DNA of 64,000 nucleotides. Origin: Cycas panzhihuaensis (lineage: Eukaryota > Cycadophyta). The notes under the pieces are model-generated. The model did not search any database and was not told the DNA's origin. It worked only from the letters and a program-made list of their open reading frames with translations. The DNA lies in assembly GCA_023213395.1 (NCBI GenBank), contig CM041465.1, positions 30,945,741 to 31,009,740 of the forward strand, given 5' to 3'. This document shows positions 43,481-54,435 of this stretch, piece by piece; position 1 is the first letter of the stretch; every line of letters starts with the position of its first letter. Made by a program: the position numbers and the translations under genes.

Positions 43481-44555
43481 TGCCCTCAGTTTTGCCTTGA
43501 GTATTGACAAGCTAGCATGTTTAGAAGAAATTTATGGGAACAAAGATTGGGACAAGAATCTGGAAGAAGAAATGTCATCCATCAAAGGGAACGACACATA
43601 GGAACTAACAGAACTTCCAAAAGGCAAACAAATTATAGCGTTCAAGTGGTTGTTCAAAACCAAATATTGATTGGATGGAACGATATAAAAACATAAAGCT
43701 AGGTTGCTTGCCAAGTGCTTCACTTAAAAGGAGGGAATTGACTATGGGATACTTTTGCACCTGTAACAAAATTGATCACGATCTGTACCATTATATCTCT
43801 AGCTACTCAATTCTACTTCAAAATTTATTAGATGGATGTGAAAAGTGCCTTCTTGAATGAAGATCTTAAAGAAGAAGTGCACGTGGACCAACCTCTAGGG
43901 TTCATTAGAAATGGTGAAGAGCATCTTGTTTGTAGATTGAAGAAAACGCTGTACAAGCTAAAGTGAGTACCCAAGGCATGGTATGACATGATTGATCAAC
44001 ATCTTAAAAGGGATGGTTTTCACTAAAGTGAATTTAAACAAAGTCTCTACATAAAAATCAATAATGGAGAACTCATCACTATTATAACTATCTATGTAAA
44101 TGATAACCTTTTCACAGGTAATGACGAAGCAAATGTCAAGCAACTAAAAAAGAGTTTGATGTAAACTTTCAAAATGATAGACATTGGAGTCCTTTACTAC
44201 CACTTGGGAGTGGAAGTAACCCAAGAAAAAGGAAGAGTATTCTTGGCTCAAAGCAAGTATGCCAAAGAACTATTACTCAAGTTCAACAGGGCAAATTGCA
44301 AACCATCCCCATCTCTTATGGAAACTGGATGTAAATTAACAACAAAAGACCAAGGTTCAGTAGTACATGAAACCCTATATAGAAAACTAGTGGGCAGTTT
44401 AATCTTTCTGACTTCTACTCAACTTGACATTGTGCCTACTATAGGAATTGTATATAGTTTCATAAATACTCCTAGAGAAGCACATTGGAAAGCAACAAAA
44501 AGGATATTGAGGTACGTGCAGGGAACCTTAGACTTTGGTCAAGAATACACCTAAA
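43481..44555 (+). pseudogene. RE5 reverse transcriptase
   Basis: LPKGKQIIAFKWLFKTKY at 43613-43667, MDVKSAFLNEDLKEEVHVDQ at 43832-43891, LKKTLYKLK near 43937 and the active site IYVNDNLFTGND near 44092, where the second-position Asp of YVDD is Asn. DIGVLYYHLGVEVTQEKGRV and YRKLVGSLIFLTS follow in an open stretch 44174-44554. Several stops and frameshifts (43670, 43690, 43725, 43960) break the first half. Confidence 0.85.
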
Positions 44556-45049
44556 AACTAGATTTCAAGCTTATTGGCTATGATAATTCAGACTGGGCAA
44601 AAGAAAACAATGGCAGAAAATCAACTTTAGATTACTATTTGCTTATGAATAGTCTCATGGAGTAGCAAGAAACAACTTTCAGTTGCGTGGTTCTCAACCA
44701 AAGCAAATGACAAAGCAGTTATGGGAGCCACTTGTGAATCCATCTGGTTAAAAAGGACATTAGAAGATCTCAGGCAGATCTATTCTTCTCCCACACTAAT
44801 TAGCTATGACAACCAAAGTGTAATCAAGTTGGAAAAGAACCTTATCTTTCATCCCCGAACCAAACATATTGAGGTTCACCATCGCTTCATCAAGGAGAAG
44901 ATTTAGAGCAAAGAGATAAGAGTTAGTTTACTATCCCAATGAAGTACAACATTCTAACATCTTTATCAAACCTATAGGCAAATATAAGTTTATATTCTTT
45001 ACAGATCAAAGAGGGGTAAAGGTAAAATAGAATAATCATTAAGAGGGGG
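44556..45049 (+). pseudogene. RE5 RNase H domain
   Basis: Degraded: YDNSDWAKENNGRKSTLDYY at 44578-44637, then after a shift ATCESIWLKRTLEDL and YDNQSVIKLEKNLIFHPRTK (44806-44865) and HHRFIKEKI to a stop at 44904. The polypurine tract AAGAGGGGG (45041-45049) follows after a short untranslated part. Confidence 0.82.
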
Positions 45050-45253
45050 TGTTAAGAATAATGCATCATTCTATTTTTTTCCCTGTACTTTCTGTCTTTG
45101 TACCATAGGATTTTTTTTATTTGTACCATAGGCCTTAAACTGGCAAGTCTTACATGTTGAGCACCTGTCACACATGCTTGACATATTCTTCTTTATGTAT
45201 GTACAATGCAACTTCTATAATAATCATTCAATTCAAGAGATTCTTTCGCTGCA
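45050..45253 (+). repeat. RE5 3' LTR (right end tentative)
   Basis: It begins TGTTAAGAATAATGC immediately after the polypurine tract. The right end is set at the CA of TTCTTTCGCTGCA by analogy with other LTRs here. With no partner LTR this end is an estimate. Confidence 0.6.
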
Positions 45254-45462
45254 GGTATTGTGTTCTCAATGTTTGTTATTGTAAAATATTTTAGATATTA
45301 TCTATACCACTCGTAAGTTTGGAGGAGTTGTTTCAAAATAAAAGTAATGAACCCAACCCTAGGGTTCTCTACACATTCTAAATTGTGTAAGGTGTCCCTT
45401 AGGCTATTCCACCTATTTTAGTGATGATGTTTGCTACATACATCTATCTAGGGGTCATAAAA

Positions 45463-45702
45463 TGGTTGAGCATCCTTGTTTAAACTCTGAAAAAACTCGA
45501 ATTTGTCAAAAGTTTTGCTTTTTGTATGGGGTCACTCTGCCTTGCCTTGTTGCTCAAGATGCTCCTATAGCTCATCAATTTATGTCTCCTTGGTTGCCAA
45601 TTTGTCCTGCATTTGTTGAATTTGCATTGCCATTTCCACTTCTATTCCTTTTGTTGCTAACTCATTTTATAATATTTTTACTCTTTCTTCCATGCCTGCC
45701 AT
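45463..45702 (-). pseudogene. Orphan Gypsy-type gag N-terminus (coiled coil)
   Basis: Minus-strand reading from ATG 45702 gives MAGMEERVKIL, NELATKGIEVEMAMQIQQMQ, DKLATKET and EHLEQQGKAE, with stops at three places. This is a heptad-rich helix like the N-terminus of chromovirus gag proteins. No capsid domain follows. It lies left of RE8 on the same strand and may be a fragment of an element related to RE8, whose own gag N-terminus is absent on the right. Confidence 0.5.
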
Positions 45703-46864
45703 TTTCTAAGAATATCCCATTTGAATTTTGTCTAATAGAGTTTATACCTACTAGAAATCCTCTGTTGTAACATCTGTAGTTCAAGATCTTCCCTCTTGAG
45801 GGTCTTTATGGTTTGTTACCTACCATGGTGGGTGTATATGTGAGTGCTTATTTGAGCTTTGATTGTCATGATGGTGAAGATGACTCCACTTCCCAAACTC
45901 TTGGTCCCATACCCTTTCCTTGGCCATCTATTTTGGGCTATGGTGAATGGGTTCGAGTCCTTCCCTGTAGAGCTACCCTATCTCTCATTTTGTAGTTGCC
46001 ATGGTCTTCCCCCTAATGCCCCTTAAATTTTAGTGATGTAGTGTCAGATGGAATCATTTGGACCTATTGTTGCTGTGCTCTCCTTGATTTTCTCTTTTGG
46101 GGGTTGTGTTGTAGGGCATTATAGAAGTAATAAACCTAATAATAACAATGAATGTCTAAAGATGGGTTTTTCTCCTTGAAGTTTTTGTAGCTGTTGTTTA
46201 ATTGTATATGTCAAAAATTTACTCCAGTTGAGCGAGTTTCCTTCTTGCACCTACTACAACACTATACTCATTCCACTAGGGCAATATGTGAACATTTTCT
46301 TTCCTAGGAATTTGGTTACCAACATTTTGGCTATCCACCCGAGTTGTGAATCCATCAAATTATTAATTTTGATGCCTTTTGGATACAACTGTGCACCAAA
46401 CTCACACATTGCCAGATTATGGGCTCGTGGTCTACAATACTTCTTTTATTATCGTGGTAATGCCAATACAATTGTGACAAAATTACAAGCATAAATCGTT
46501 CCTAATAGTATCTTCTGATTATACATAACGTTAGATTTTAGAATAATTCAAAGAAGATAGCAGGATGATATAACCCTATAATCTCAGATACATTTTTTAA
46601 TATAACAAAATAATAGAAAGATGATGGTCAAATATTAGATGAATCATCCACAGTAACAAACCCTCTTCAAGGTGAGGTGTCTTCCTAGAAGCCACTCGAG
46701 GCCAATATATTACGGACCTCGAATCCTTAATTGATGATCAAACTCTAGGCTGAAGGGTCTTGTATATAGGTGGCTAGGGCCATAATTGAGTAGTTAGAAG
46801 ATTAATGTAAGTCGGCCAGACCACAAGGTTTAGGAATGCTACAAGTCACTTCCCCTAAAAACAT
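45703..46864. other. Region between the orphan gag fragment and RE8 pol end, probably LTR-derived
   Basis: No gene recognised. This is where the RE8 3' LTR would be expected. Without a second copy its limits cannot be set. An open plus stretch at 46228-46494 has no domain I know. Confidence 0.4.
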
Positions 46865-48282
46865 GCTTTGCCCTCAAAGCATGGGAATGTTAGCATGTTG
46901 TTGGTACCGTTCTTTGGATTCCCATGTGGCTTCTTCAAGATCTTAGTTCCTCCTCTTTATCAGGTACTTCTGTATTTCTTTGGAACACAACTTCCTTGTT
47001 CATATCTATAGGATGCCTTCTAGTTTTATTACCATCTTGCCTTCTTCACCGAGTATTGGTAGTTCCGTCTATGGTGTGGTATTTTGTCCCAATGTTTGTT
47101 TGAGACATGAGACATGAGACATGGGAGATGTTATGGATGCGATTGGTGGCAATGTCAAGTTGGTCTAGTACTTCTCCCACTTTATCTATGATCTGATACA
47201 AATCAAAGAATCGAGGTTGTAATTTGAATTTAATTATTTTTTTATTGTAGCTTGCTTACATGGTTGGAGCCTGAGGAATACCCAATCTCTTGGTTCGAAT
47301 GATCTCTCCATTTTGTACAGGTTTGCTTGTTGCTTCACGTGATTTCTGGCTACATTTAGGTTGTCCTTAAGTATTTGCAATGTTCATTCCATTTGCTCCT
47401 ATTGTTCTTAGACGAATTGGGCTGGTGAAGGACTACCCTATGTGAAGAGTGATGGGGATTTGAAGCCATATAATACTTGAAAGGGAGGCATCTTGGCAGA
47501 TATATGGTAGGCGGTTTTGTACCACCATTCAGCCAATTGCAACCATTTATGCCATTGTTGTTGTTTGTTGGATGTGAAATTTCGTAGATATCCTTCTAGG
47601 CATTTATTTATTGCTTTTGTTTGACCATCCAATTATGGGTGATAGGCTATGCTTATTGAGAGTTTTATGCCTACTTTCTTGAACAATTCTTGCCAAAATT
47701 TGGTTGTGAACTTGGGGTTGTGATTGTTGACGATGACCTTCGAGAATCTATGAAGTTAGTAGATCTCCTTGATGAAGATTTTGGCAATCTAATTGGCTTG
47801 GTAATTGCCTAGATTCCTCTGAAATGGGCATATTTGGTTAGGTGATCAACTATGAGGAAGATTGCGTCCTTGCCTTTTGATGTGGGAAGCCTTGTTATCA
47901 AGTTCGTTAAGATTTCCTTCCATTTTCATTTAGGTATATGTAGGGGTTGTAGTAGCCTCGATATCTTTATGCTTTCGTTCTTGTTACTTGACGTATGTCA
48001 CATTCTGACGAATTTGTAGGTATCTATTTTCATTCCCTTCCAAAAAAAGTACTACAAATTTGACAATAGGTTTTGTCAATTCCCACATGTCCTGTTGTTT
48101 TCAGTGCTTGAAAAGCTTCCTTGGCTAGTTCGTTCCATGCGAATGCCTCCTCCTTTGTTAGATCTGTTAGTGGTGCTACAAGGTAGGCGTATCCCTTTAA
48201 TGAAACGGTGCAAAAAATTGGTTGCACTTGAGAAACTCCTTATCTCAATTACATTCTTTGGTGTGGGCCATTCCGTAATTAC
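46865..48282 (-). pseudogene. RE8 shortened RNase H, integrase and chromodomain remnant
   Basis: RNase H starts LHRFIKGYAYLVAPLTDL near 48200 but jumps near 48100 from FQALKTT to HVGIDKTYCQICSTFF of the integrase zinc domain. The central RNase H is therefore deleted. The integrase end is seen at 47438-47632 (MDGQTKAINKCLEGYLR, WWYKTAYH) and 47280-47300 (RDWVFLRLQP). Near 46985-46900 the words KYLIKRRN, DLEEATWES and KERYQQHANI resemble the core of a chromodomain, which in chromoviruses targets integration to chromatin. Stops and frameshifts are frequent. Confidence 0.75.
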
Positions 48283-49470
48283 TTAGACCTTCTTGGGATC
48301 GATTTTGACGCTCTCTTGTGTGATAATGTGTCTAAGATATTTTTGCTTTGTTTGCCTAAAATTGCATTTAGCGTTGTTTGCAAAGAACTGATTATTGTCT
48401 AGCACTTGTAATACTGCTTTGAGATTCTCTAAATGCTCCTCCCATGTTTTGCTGTAAATCAAATTGTCATCAAAGAATAATGAAACAAACTTGCATAAGA
48501 AAGGTTTTAGGTCCTTGTTCATGGTGCTCTGGAATGTCGTTGTGGCATTGGTTAAACCAAAGGGCATGATTTAGAATTCTAGTAACCCTTCATGGGCTCA
48601 GAAAGCTGTCTTGTAAACATCCTTTGCCTTATTGTAGGTTTATTAATATCTCAAGCGTAGGTCAATCTTCAAAAAGAGCCTAGCTCCATGTAGCTTGTTG
48701 AGAAGGTCATTTATTCTCGAAATTGGGTACTTATTCTTGGTTGTGAGTTTGTTGAGTCCTCTGTAGTGAATGCACATATGGTACAATCCGTCTTTCTTTT
48801 GACTTAGTATAACTGGGAATGCAAAGGGGCTTGAGTTGGGGGTAATGTATCCTTTCTGCAAGAGCTTTTGAGTAATTCCTTCAAACTCTTTCTTGAAATG
48901 ATATGGGTGCCAATATGGTTGGATGTTTATTAGTGTTATTCTCGGTGTTAGCTTGATGTTGTGTTTGTATCCATGAATCGGTGGCAAGCCTTGGGTTGGG
49001 TCTTCAAAAACTTTGCTATATTGATCAATGAGAGTTTGTACCTCCTTAGGAACATCCTCATTTAAGATTTTATAATAAGTCATCAAATAAGAAGTTGGGC
49101 TTTTTCTTAACAACTTCTCCATTAGATGCTAAGTTACTAGTTGGGTTGGCGGTGTGGGCAATGCCTGCAACTTATACTTGTACCCCTTTTGGTAAAAACT
49201 CATAAAATAGACCTGATAGTTGGTAAAAGTATTCCTGAAGTTTTGTAGCCATTGAATGTGAAGGACTATGTTGACTTCTCATATTGCCATAGCAAACATG
49301 CACGTACTGGTAGAATAGTCTGCTATTTGTAAGTACATCATCTCGCAATATCCTCCGCATGGCATACTCTTTCTTTTTGCGATAGTGACTTGAAATACCT
49401 TGAGTGGTTATATTGGCAAACCTAGTTTAGTTGTCGTTGGTCTATTGATGAAGTTGTGTGTGTCATTGTT
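48283..49470 (-). pseudogene. RE8 protease C-terminus and reverse transcriptase
   Basis: The upstream end (49470-49172) carries THNFINRP and KLGLPI protease words. RT is open at 48643-49122: PPIHGYKHNIKLTP, QKLLQKGYITPNSSPFAFPV, HYRGLNKLTTKNKYPI and LFLKIDLR. It continues at 48283-48567: MPFGLTNATTTFQ, then FFDDNLIYSKTWEEHL with the catalytic Asp-Asp kept. One interruption (48568-48642) covers the joining part. Confidence 0.83.
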
Positions 49471-49645
49471 TGTTGAAATCTATCTTCAATAAAGAAGAAT
49501 TGATGCATTAATGAGGGAGAGATAACTCTCTTAAATATACATCAAGTATGTGTAACCGCTATGAGCCTATTTGACACTTGTCAAACACGTCATGTGTACA
49601 TATAATGAGACATTATGTTTCCTAGTAAAACATTATATTTTAGCA
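49471..49645 (-). repeat. RE9 3' LTR
   Basis: The plus-strand copy runs from TGTTGAAATCTATC to TATATTTTAGCA. It differs from the right copy at about 16 of 175 positions by eye. Confidence 0.92.
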
Positions 49646-49652
49646 CCCTCTC

Positions 49653-50303
49653 TTAATGTTTTATTACACCCAATTTATCTCTAAGAAACTGAAGCTTTTC
49701 TTTGTTGAGGGGCTTTGTCAGAATATCTGTAACTTGCTTGTTTGTTGGGCAATATATCAGGTCAATTTCCTTATTTTGTACTTTTTCCCTAATAAAATGA
49801 TGATGCACTTTAATGTGCTTCATTTGAGCATGTAGAATTAGATTTTTGGTCAACTTGATTGCACTGTGGTTGTTGCAGAAGAGAATTGTCGGTTTCTGAT
49901 GTTGTTGTCCTAGATTTGTCAAGAGTTGTCTTAACCAAATTGCTTCACATGATGCATTGACAGCTAACTTGTATTTAGTTTTTGTGGAAGATAGCGCAAC
50001 AATTGATTGCCGCTTACTGCTCCATGAGATTATAGCTAACCCAAAGAAGAAACAATAGTCACTTGTTGATTTTCTCTTTTCTTTATCTCTTGCCCAATCT
50101 GAGTCATAGAATCCAATTACCTGTTCAAACTTAACTTTTGGATAGGTAAGCTTTAGGTCAGTTGTTCCCTTGAGATATCTAAGTATTCTTTTTGCAGCTT
50201 TCCAATGACATAGCTTTGGATCTTGCATATATCTGGAGACTAGACTAACTGAGTAAGATATGTCTGGTCTAGTTACAGTTAGATAAATTAGGCTTCCAAT
50301 CAA
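49653..50303 (-). pseudogene. RE9 RNase H and RT thumb, open stretch
   Basis: An uninterrupted 216-codon stretch ends at 49653. MIGSLIYLTVTRPDISYSVS opens it, then KRILRYLKGTTDLKLTY, DSDWARDKEKRKSTSDYCFF, SSTKTKYKLA, FCNNHSAIKLTKNLILHAQM and HHHFIREKVQNKEIDL. This is the connection and RNase H of Copia. The usual CDNQSA motif has Asn for Asp (FCNNHSA), so a catalytic residue is changed. The stop lies just before the polypurine tract. Confidence 0.88.
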
Positions 50304-51230
50304 TTGTTTGTACGAAGTTGTATCAATTGAAGTTTCTTCATTGGACTATGTTAGATCACAACCAACTTCAATTGAAGTTGCACATGTTGCAATCTTCCAT
50401 TTTGAACTTGGTCAGTAGATTTTTAATGTATTTACCTTGAGATAAGGTAATCACATCTTTTTCTTGATTGATTTCTACACCAAGATAGTAATTTAAAAGT
50501 CCTAGATTAGTCATTTCAAAGCCTTCAGTTTTGCTTTTATCTTTGCTATGGATCCTGTGTCACTTCTTGTGAGTATCATGTCATCCACATAAACTACGAT
50601 TATTGTGATCGATCCATTACTTTTCTTAGTATACAAACTTGAATCTGACTTGTTGCTATGGACGCCATTTTAAGTGAGATACTTGTCTAGCTTGGCATAC
50701 AACCTAGGTGCTTGTTTTAGACCATACAAGGCCTTCAATTTGCACACAAGATTTTCTTTTCCTTTTTGAATAAAACCTTTTGGTTGAGTCATATAAACTT
50801 CTTTCTCGAGTTCTCCATTTAGGAAGGCACTCTTTACATCTAAGTAATAAACTTTCCAATTAAATTGAGCAACTAGAGCTATTATGGTTCTCACTGTATT
50901 CAATTTGCCTACTAGAGAGAATGTCTCTTTATAGTCACTTCCTACCATTTGGGTATGGCCTTTGGCTACTAATTTGGCTTTGTATTTCTCTATTTCTCCA
51001 TTTGAGTTTTCTTTTATTTTCTATACCCATTTGCAATTAACAATAGGCTTCCCTGCAAGCAAACCTACTAGTTCCCAAGTTTGATTCTTGGAAATTGATT
51101 CCATTTCTGCATTCATAGCAATTTCCCATTCTTTGTGTTTCCTTGCTTCTTCATAGGATTGTGGCTTTGCATTGTTGAATAGTGCCTGGTGTCTTTGACT
51201 TCTAGTTCGATGTGCAAACACATCTCCTTT
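50304..51230 (-). pseudogene. RE9 reverse transcriptase
   Basis: Reading on the minus strand: KEWEIAMNAEMESISKNQTW at about 51135-51080, SDYKETFSLVGKLNTVRTII (50940-50885), LDVKSAFLNGELEKEVYMTQ near 50850, CKLKALYGLKQAPR near 50740 and VVYVDDMIL near 50600 with YVDD intact. LGLLNYYLGVEINQEKDVIT follows near 50490. A frameshift lies near 50700 and the segment 50310-50400 is disordered. Confidence 0.87.
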
Positions 51231-52465
51231 TCCTTCTTCAATAGTCTTGAGATACCATTTTGGTATCTATTTTAATATTGTCTCCCTTTCTTCATTGGAA
51301 TCAATGACTGGTGAGAGTGCTCTCCTGACTCCTCTGCCTCATCAATTCCTATATCTTCTGAGGTGACTCCTGAGATTTTATCAGGTGAGATTTCTTTTGA
51401 AGGAATTGTTTTAGACGTTTCCTCAATTTCTTGGTATGAAGGTGGCCCTTTGACTATGTCATCTTTGTTCAATACAACATCCCTGCTTATATAGATCTTA
51501 TTTGTCTTGGGATATATATATTTGTAGGCTTTAGAATTTTTGCTATATCCTATCATTATGCATTCAATGCTTTTGCAGTCAAGCTTTGTTCCTTTTTTAT
51601 CTGGAATATGAACAAATGCTGAACAACCAAAGAGTTTTAGATTACTCACATCTGGCTTGTGTCTTATCCATACCTTTTTTGGTTGATTTGATCTAGGGCT
51701 TGTGTTGGACTTCGATTTATTAAGAATGCTGCTGTGTTTACCACTTCTGCCTAGTAGGTTCTTGAAATTTGCCTATCTTGAATCATGCTCTATGCAATTT
51801 CAATAATTGTTTTGTTCCTGTGTTCTGCTATGCCATTGGATTGTGATGTATACGGAATTGTAAGCTGCCTTCATATTCCATAATGTTTGCAGAAACTCAA
51901 AAACTGCGTTGAGATGTATTCTCCACCCCCATCTGATCTGATGCACTTTATTTTGTTATTGCTTTCCAGTTCGACTTTTGCTTTGAATTCTTTGAATTTG
52001 TCAAAAACTTCATATTTACTATACAAAAAATAAATCCATATTCCCCAAGAAAAATCATCAATGAATGTAATAAAGTACCTGGCTCTATTTATGGAATGTG
52101 GGGTGATTGGCCTGCACAAATCTATGTGAATTAAGTCTAATTTATCTTTTGCTCTCCAATTACTATTTTTAAAGGAAAATCAATGTTGTTTTCCAAGCAA
52201 ACAACCTTTACAAGTTAATGATAGAAATGAAATATTAGGAAGTCCAGTTACCATTTCAGATTTTCGTAACATTTTCAGCCTATCTGAGGAGATATGCCCA
52301 TACTTCAAATGCCAGAGCTTGTTATTATTAACATTTTCAACAGTGTATGCTTTTACAACCTTGTTTGTAACAATGGGATTTTTTCTTGTAGAGCTAAGAT
52401 GCAGACAACAGATTCTTTTTAAGACCTGGTACAAATGGCACAATTTTTTGAATGGAGCCCTTTAC
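51231..52465 (-). pseudogene. RE9 pre-integrase and integrase
   Basis: LWHLKYGHISSDRLKML and CKGCLLGKQ (52320-52185) form the pre-integrase zinc domain. The core is open at 51871-52119: YFITFIDDFSWGIWIYF, IKCIRSDGGGEYIS with the second Asp. Continuation near 51850 loses the frame around the expected Glu. LKLFGCSAFVHIPDKKGTKL at 51640-51580 and MIGYSKNSKAYKYIYPKTNK at 51560-51500 give the C-terminal part. Stops are at 51700-51860. Confidence 0.85.
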
Positions 52466-53423
52466 TTCCATAGTTATAATACTGGCACCCTTGATATCAA
52501 GAGGATATTTATCTCCTAGTTCAATTGATTTATTAGGAGAGTAGGGTTTGAGGGTCTCAAACCAATCTTCTCATTCAGTCATGTGCCTGAAAGCGCCAGA
52601 GTTAATATACCACACTTCCTTGTCTTCAAGACTTATTGTTAACACTGCTGCAAAGGATATTTCTTCTTCATCTTTGTCAGGATTGATCTACCCTTTGTTG
52701 TAGGTGCCGACCAATCTCTTTTCTTTTTGGATTTCAGTTGTCCTTTGTGGACACTGCTATGGGTCATGTCTAGGTTGTTCACAATGATAGTAGACATAAA
52801 AAAACTTGCAATTGCTAGAGAAGTTCTATGGTTTTCCGTAGTTGACGCACACTTTGGCATCCTTAGGAGGGATTGAACGTCCTCGTTCTCTGCTCTCTAG
52901 TCCTTGTCTTCGTGATTGACTCCTGGTGTCTAAAGCGTGTGCACGTCCGCGAGCTGGTCCCCTTCATCTCAATTCCAAGCTGAGTTTAGTCAAGCATGCC
53001 TCTTCTACTTCTGTTCCTTCTTCATAGCGTTTGTTTCTTTGTTCTTGTCTTAAGAGTAGATCTATCAAGGTATCAAGAGACATGGTTGCAATTTGATCAT
53101 TATTTGTGATTGTGTTGATCATGACATCAAAGGATTTTGGAAGCTTGCTTGCAACCAACTCGACCATTTCTTGATTAGATATATTTGCCCCTGTACTTAG
53201 GAGATCATTTCTGATTGAGGTGACCTTATGTATGAATTCTGACACAATTTTTGTTTCTTTCATGTATAATCTAAATAGTTCTTCCTTAAGGGCAATGATT
53301 CTGGCCTGATTCTTTTGACCATTTAGATTCGCAAAGACTTTCTAAATTTTGGGAGATGAGTTTAATTTCTCCACATAAACAAGTAGAGTTAGAAACTGAC
53401 AATTTTAAAGTTATTACCCTAGA
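52466..53423 (-). pseudogene. RE9 gag C-terminal part, zinc knuckles and protease
   Basis: Gag is open at 52964-53263 (EFIHKVTSIRNDLLSTGANI, ASKLPKSFDVMINTI, TLIDLLLRQEQRNK) and continues upstream as KVFANLNGQKNQARIIALKE to the RE10 insertion at 53423. Near 52850-52760 two degraded zinc knuckles can be read. The protease at about 52620 reads VWYINSGAFRHMTE, with Asn in place of the catalytic Asp. YPLDIKGASI and VPGLKKNLLS follow. Confidence 0.82.
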
Positions 53424-53428
53424 GTTAT

Positions 53429-54295
53429 TGATCTGAATTTGAATGGGAAAGTAAAAATTTATCCAATTGAAACAAACTCAGAATTAATATACAGTATAAT
53501 AAACTTTTATATTTGAAAAATTCTTACAAAATTCTACTATCTTTATGCTCTACTGAGTATATATAGGACTGCTACAACAATCTGGAATGAAAGAAATGTG
53601 TGCTAGGCATAATTGGGCCGCTGTGTCTCATCTGGAATGGTTACCCTCTACTCAGTTGCACACTCTCTATTGGGAGTTTTCCAAATTAGGGCATCTTTCA
53701 AGGACTGCTACGACTGCCTCTTCTCTTGCTGGTTGCACCTAAAGTTTGCTCGGGTCTCCTCTCTTCCCTACGAACAGGTCTAGACCAACGTTGTTTTGTT
53801 TCTGTGCTTTTCCTTTGTCTGTTACTCTTTTTTGGTTGCTACTCGTCTCCGGGAAATGGCAAACTCCTTGCATCTCAAGGACTGTTACGACTCTCCTTTC
53901 TTTCCCTCTGGTTCTGTCCAAGACTTCGTAGACTCCACATGTGCCTTACGTGCCTTTCGTGCATTCGTGCGTTTTCTCCTTCCATCCGTTCTTTGTTTAA
54001 ATCTTCCTTTTTCTTTTAGAGTAACTGATAAAAAACAGTTTATAAAATTGTTTTCTAACTTCTCGACAAGTGTACGATGGAGCTGGGCAGTTTTTTGTGA
54101 TCATTTGATCACTTTTGAGCCGTTGAATCATCATTTGGTTGTACCTGGTCGTGGTTGCAATCGACCGCTTTAGGTCGCACTTTGGTTGATTCATGTCGCA
54201 CCTGTGAACTTTTGGTCGCACCCTAAATGCATTTTCTCTGTTGTTTAGCAGTCTAAAATTATATTTTTAGGATTTAATAGATCTGAAAACGGATT
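53429..54295 (-). repeat. RE10 3' LTR
   Basis: The plus-strand copy runs from TGATCTGAATTTGAATGG to GAAAACGGATT. It contains fewer of the 21-bp GCACCT/GGTC units than the right copy. Short open stretches within it (53726-54173) have no domain. Confidence 0.9.
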
Positions 54296-54435
54296 AGAAC
54301 TCCCGCTTTTTAGGAGTTCATGGCCTCATGAACCTTATAAATGTAAGTACGGAAATTTAATTCTTCTTTTCTCCCTGTTATACCATTTTGCTTTGTTGGG
54401 CACTTGTCCTTTCTCTGCAATCCTGAAGGACTCAA

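Larger units (their letters stand above)
26840..45253 (+). mobile_element. RE5: Copia element split by RE6, 5' end truncated
   Basis: The left part (about 26940-27660) has gag, protease and the start of the pre-integrase domain. The right part (42414-45253) resumes within the same domain and continues through integrase, RT, RNase H and a 3' LTR. Across the removed RE6 the reading passes from FNMV into GLLNIEGNEKV and CEGCMLGKQ, as expected for one GAG-pre-integrase domain. A purine tract AAGAGGGGG directly precedes TGTTAAGAATAATG at 45050. No 5' LTR is found. Confidence 0.85.

Noticed and set aside
46228-46494. 88-codon open stretch on the + strand
   Set aside because: No motif recognised and it lies where the RE8 LTR is expected on the opposite strand.
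53726-54173. Several overlapping open stretches on both strands
   Set aside because: All lie inside the RE10 LTR and contain no known domain; the equivalent stretch in the other LTR differs by frameshifts.
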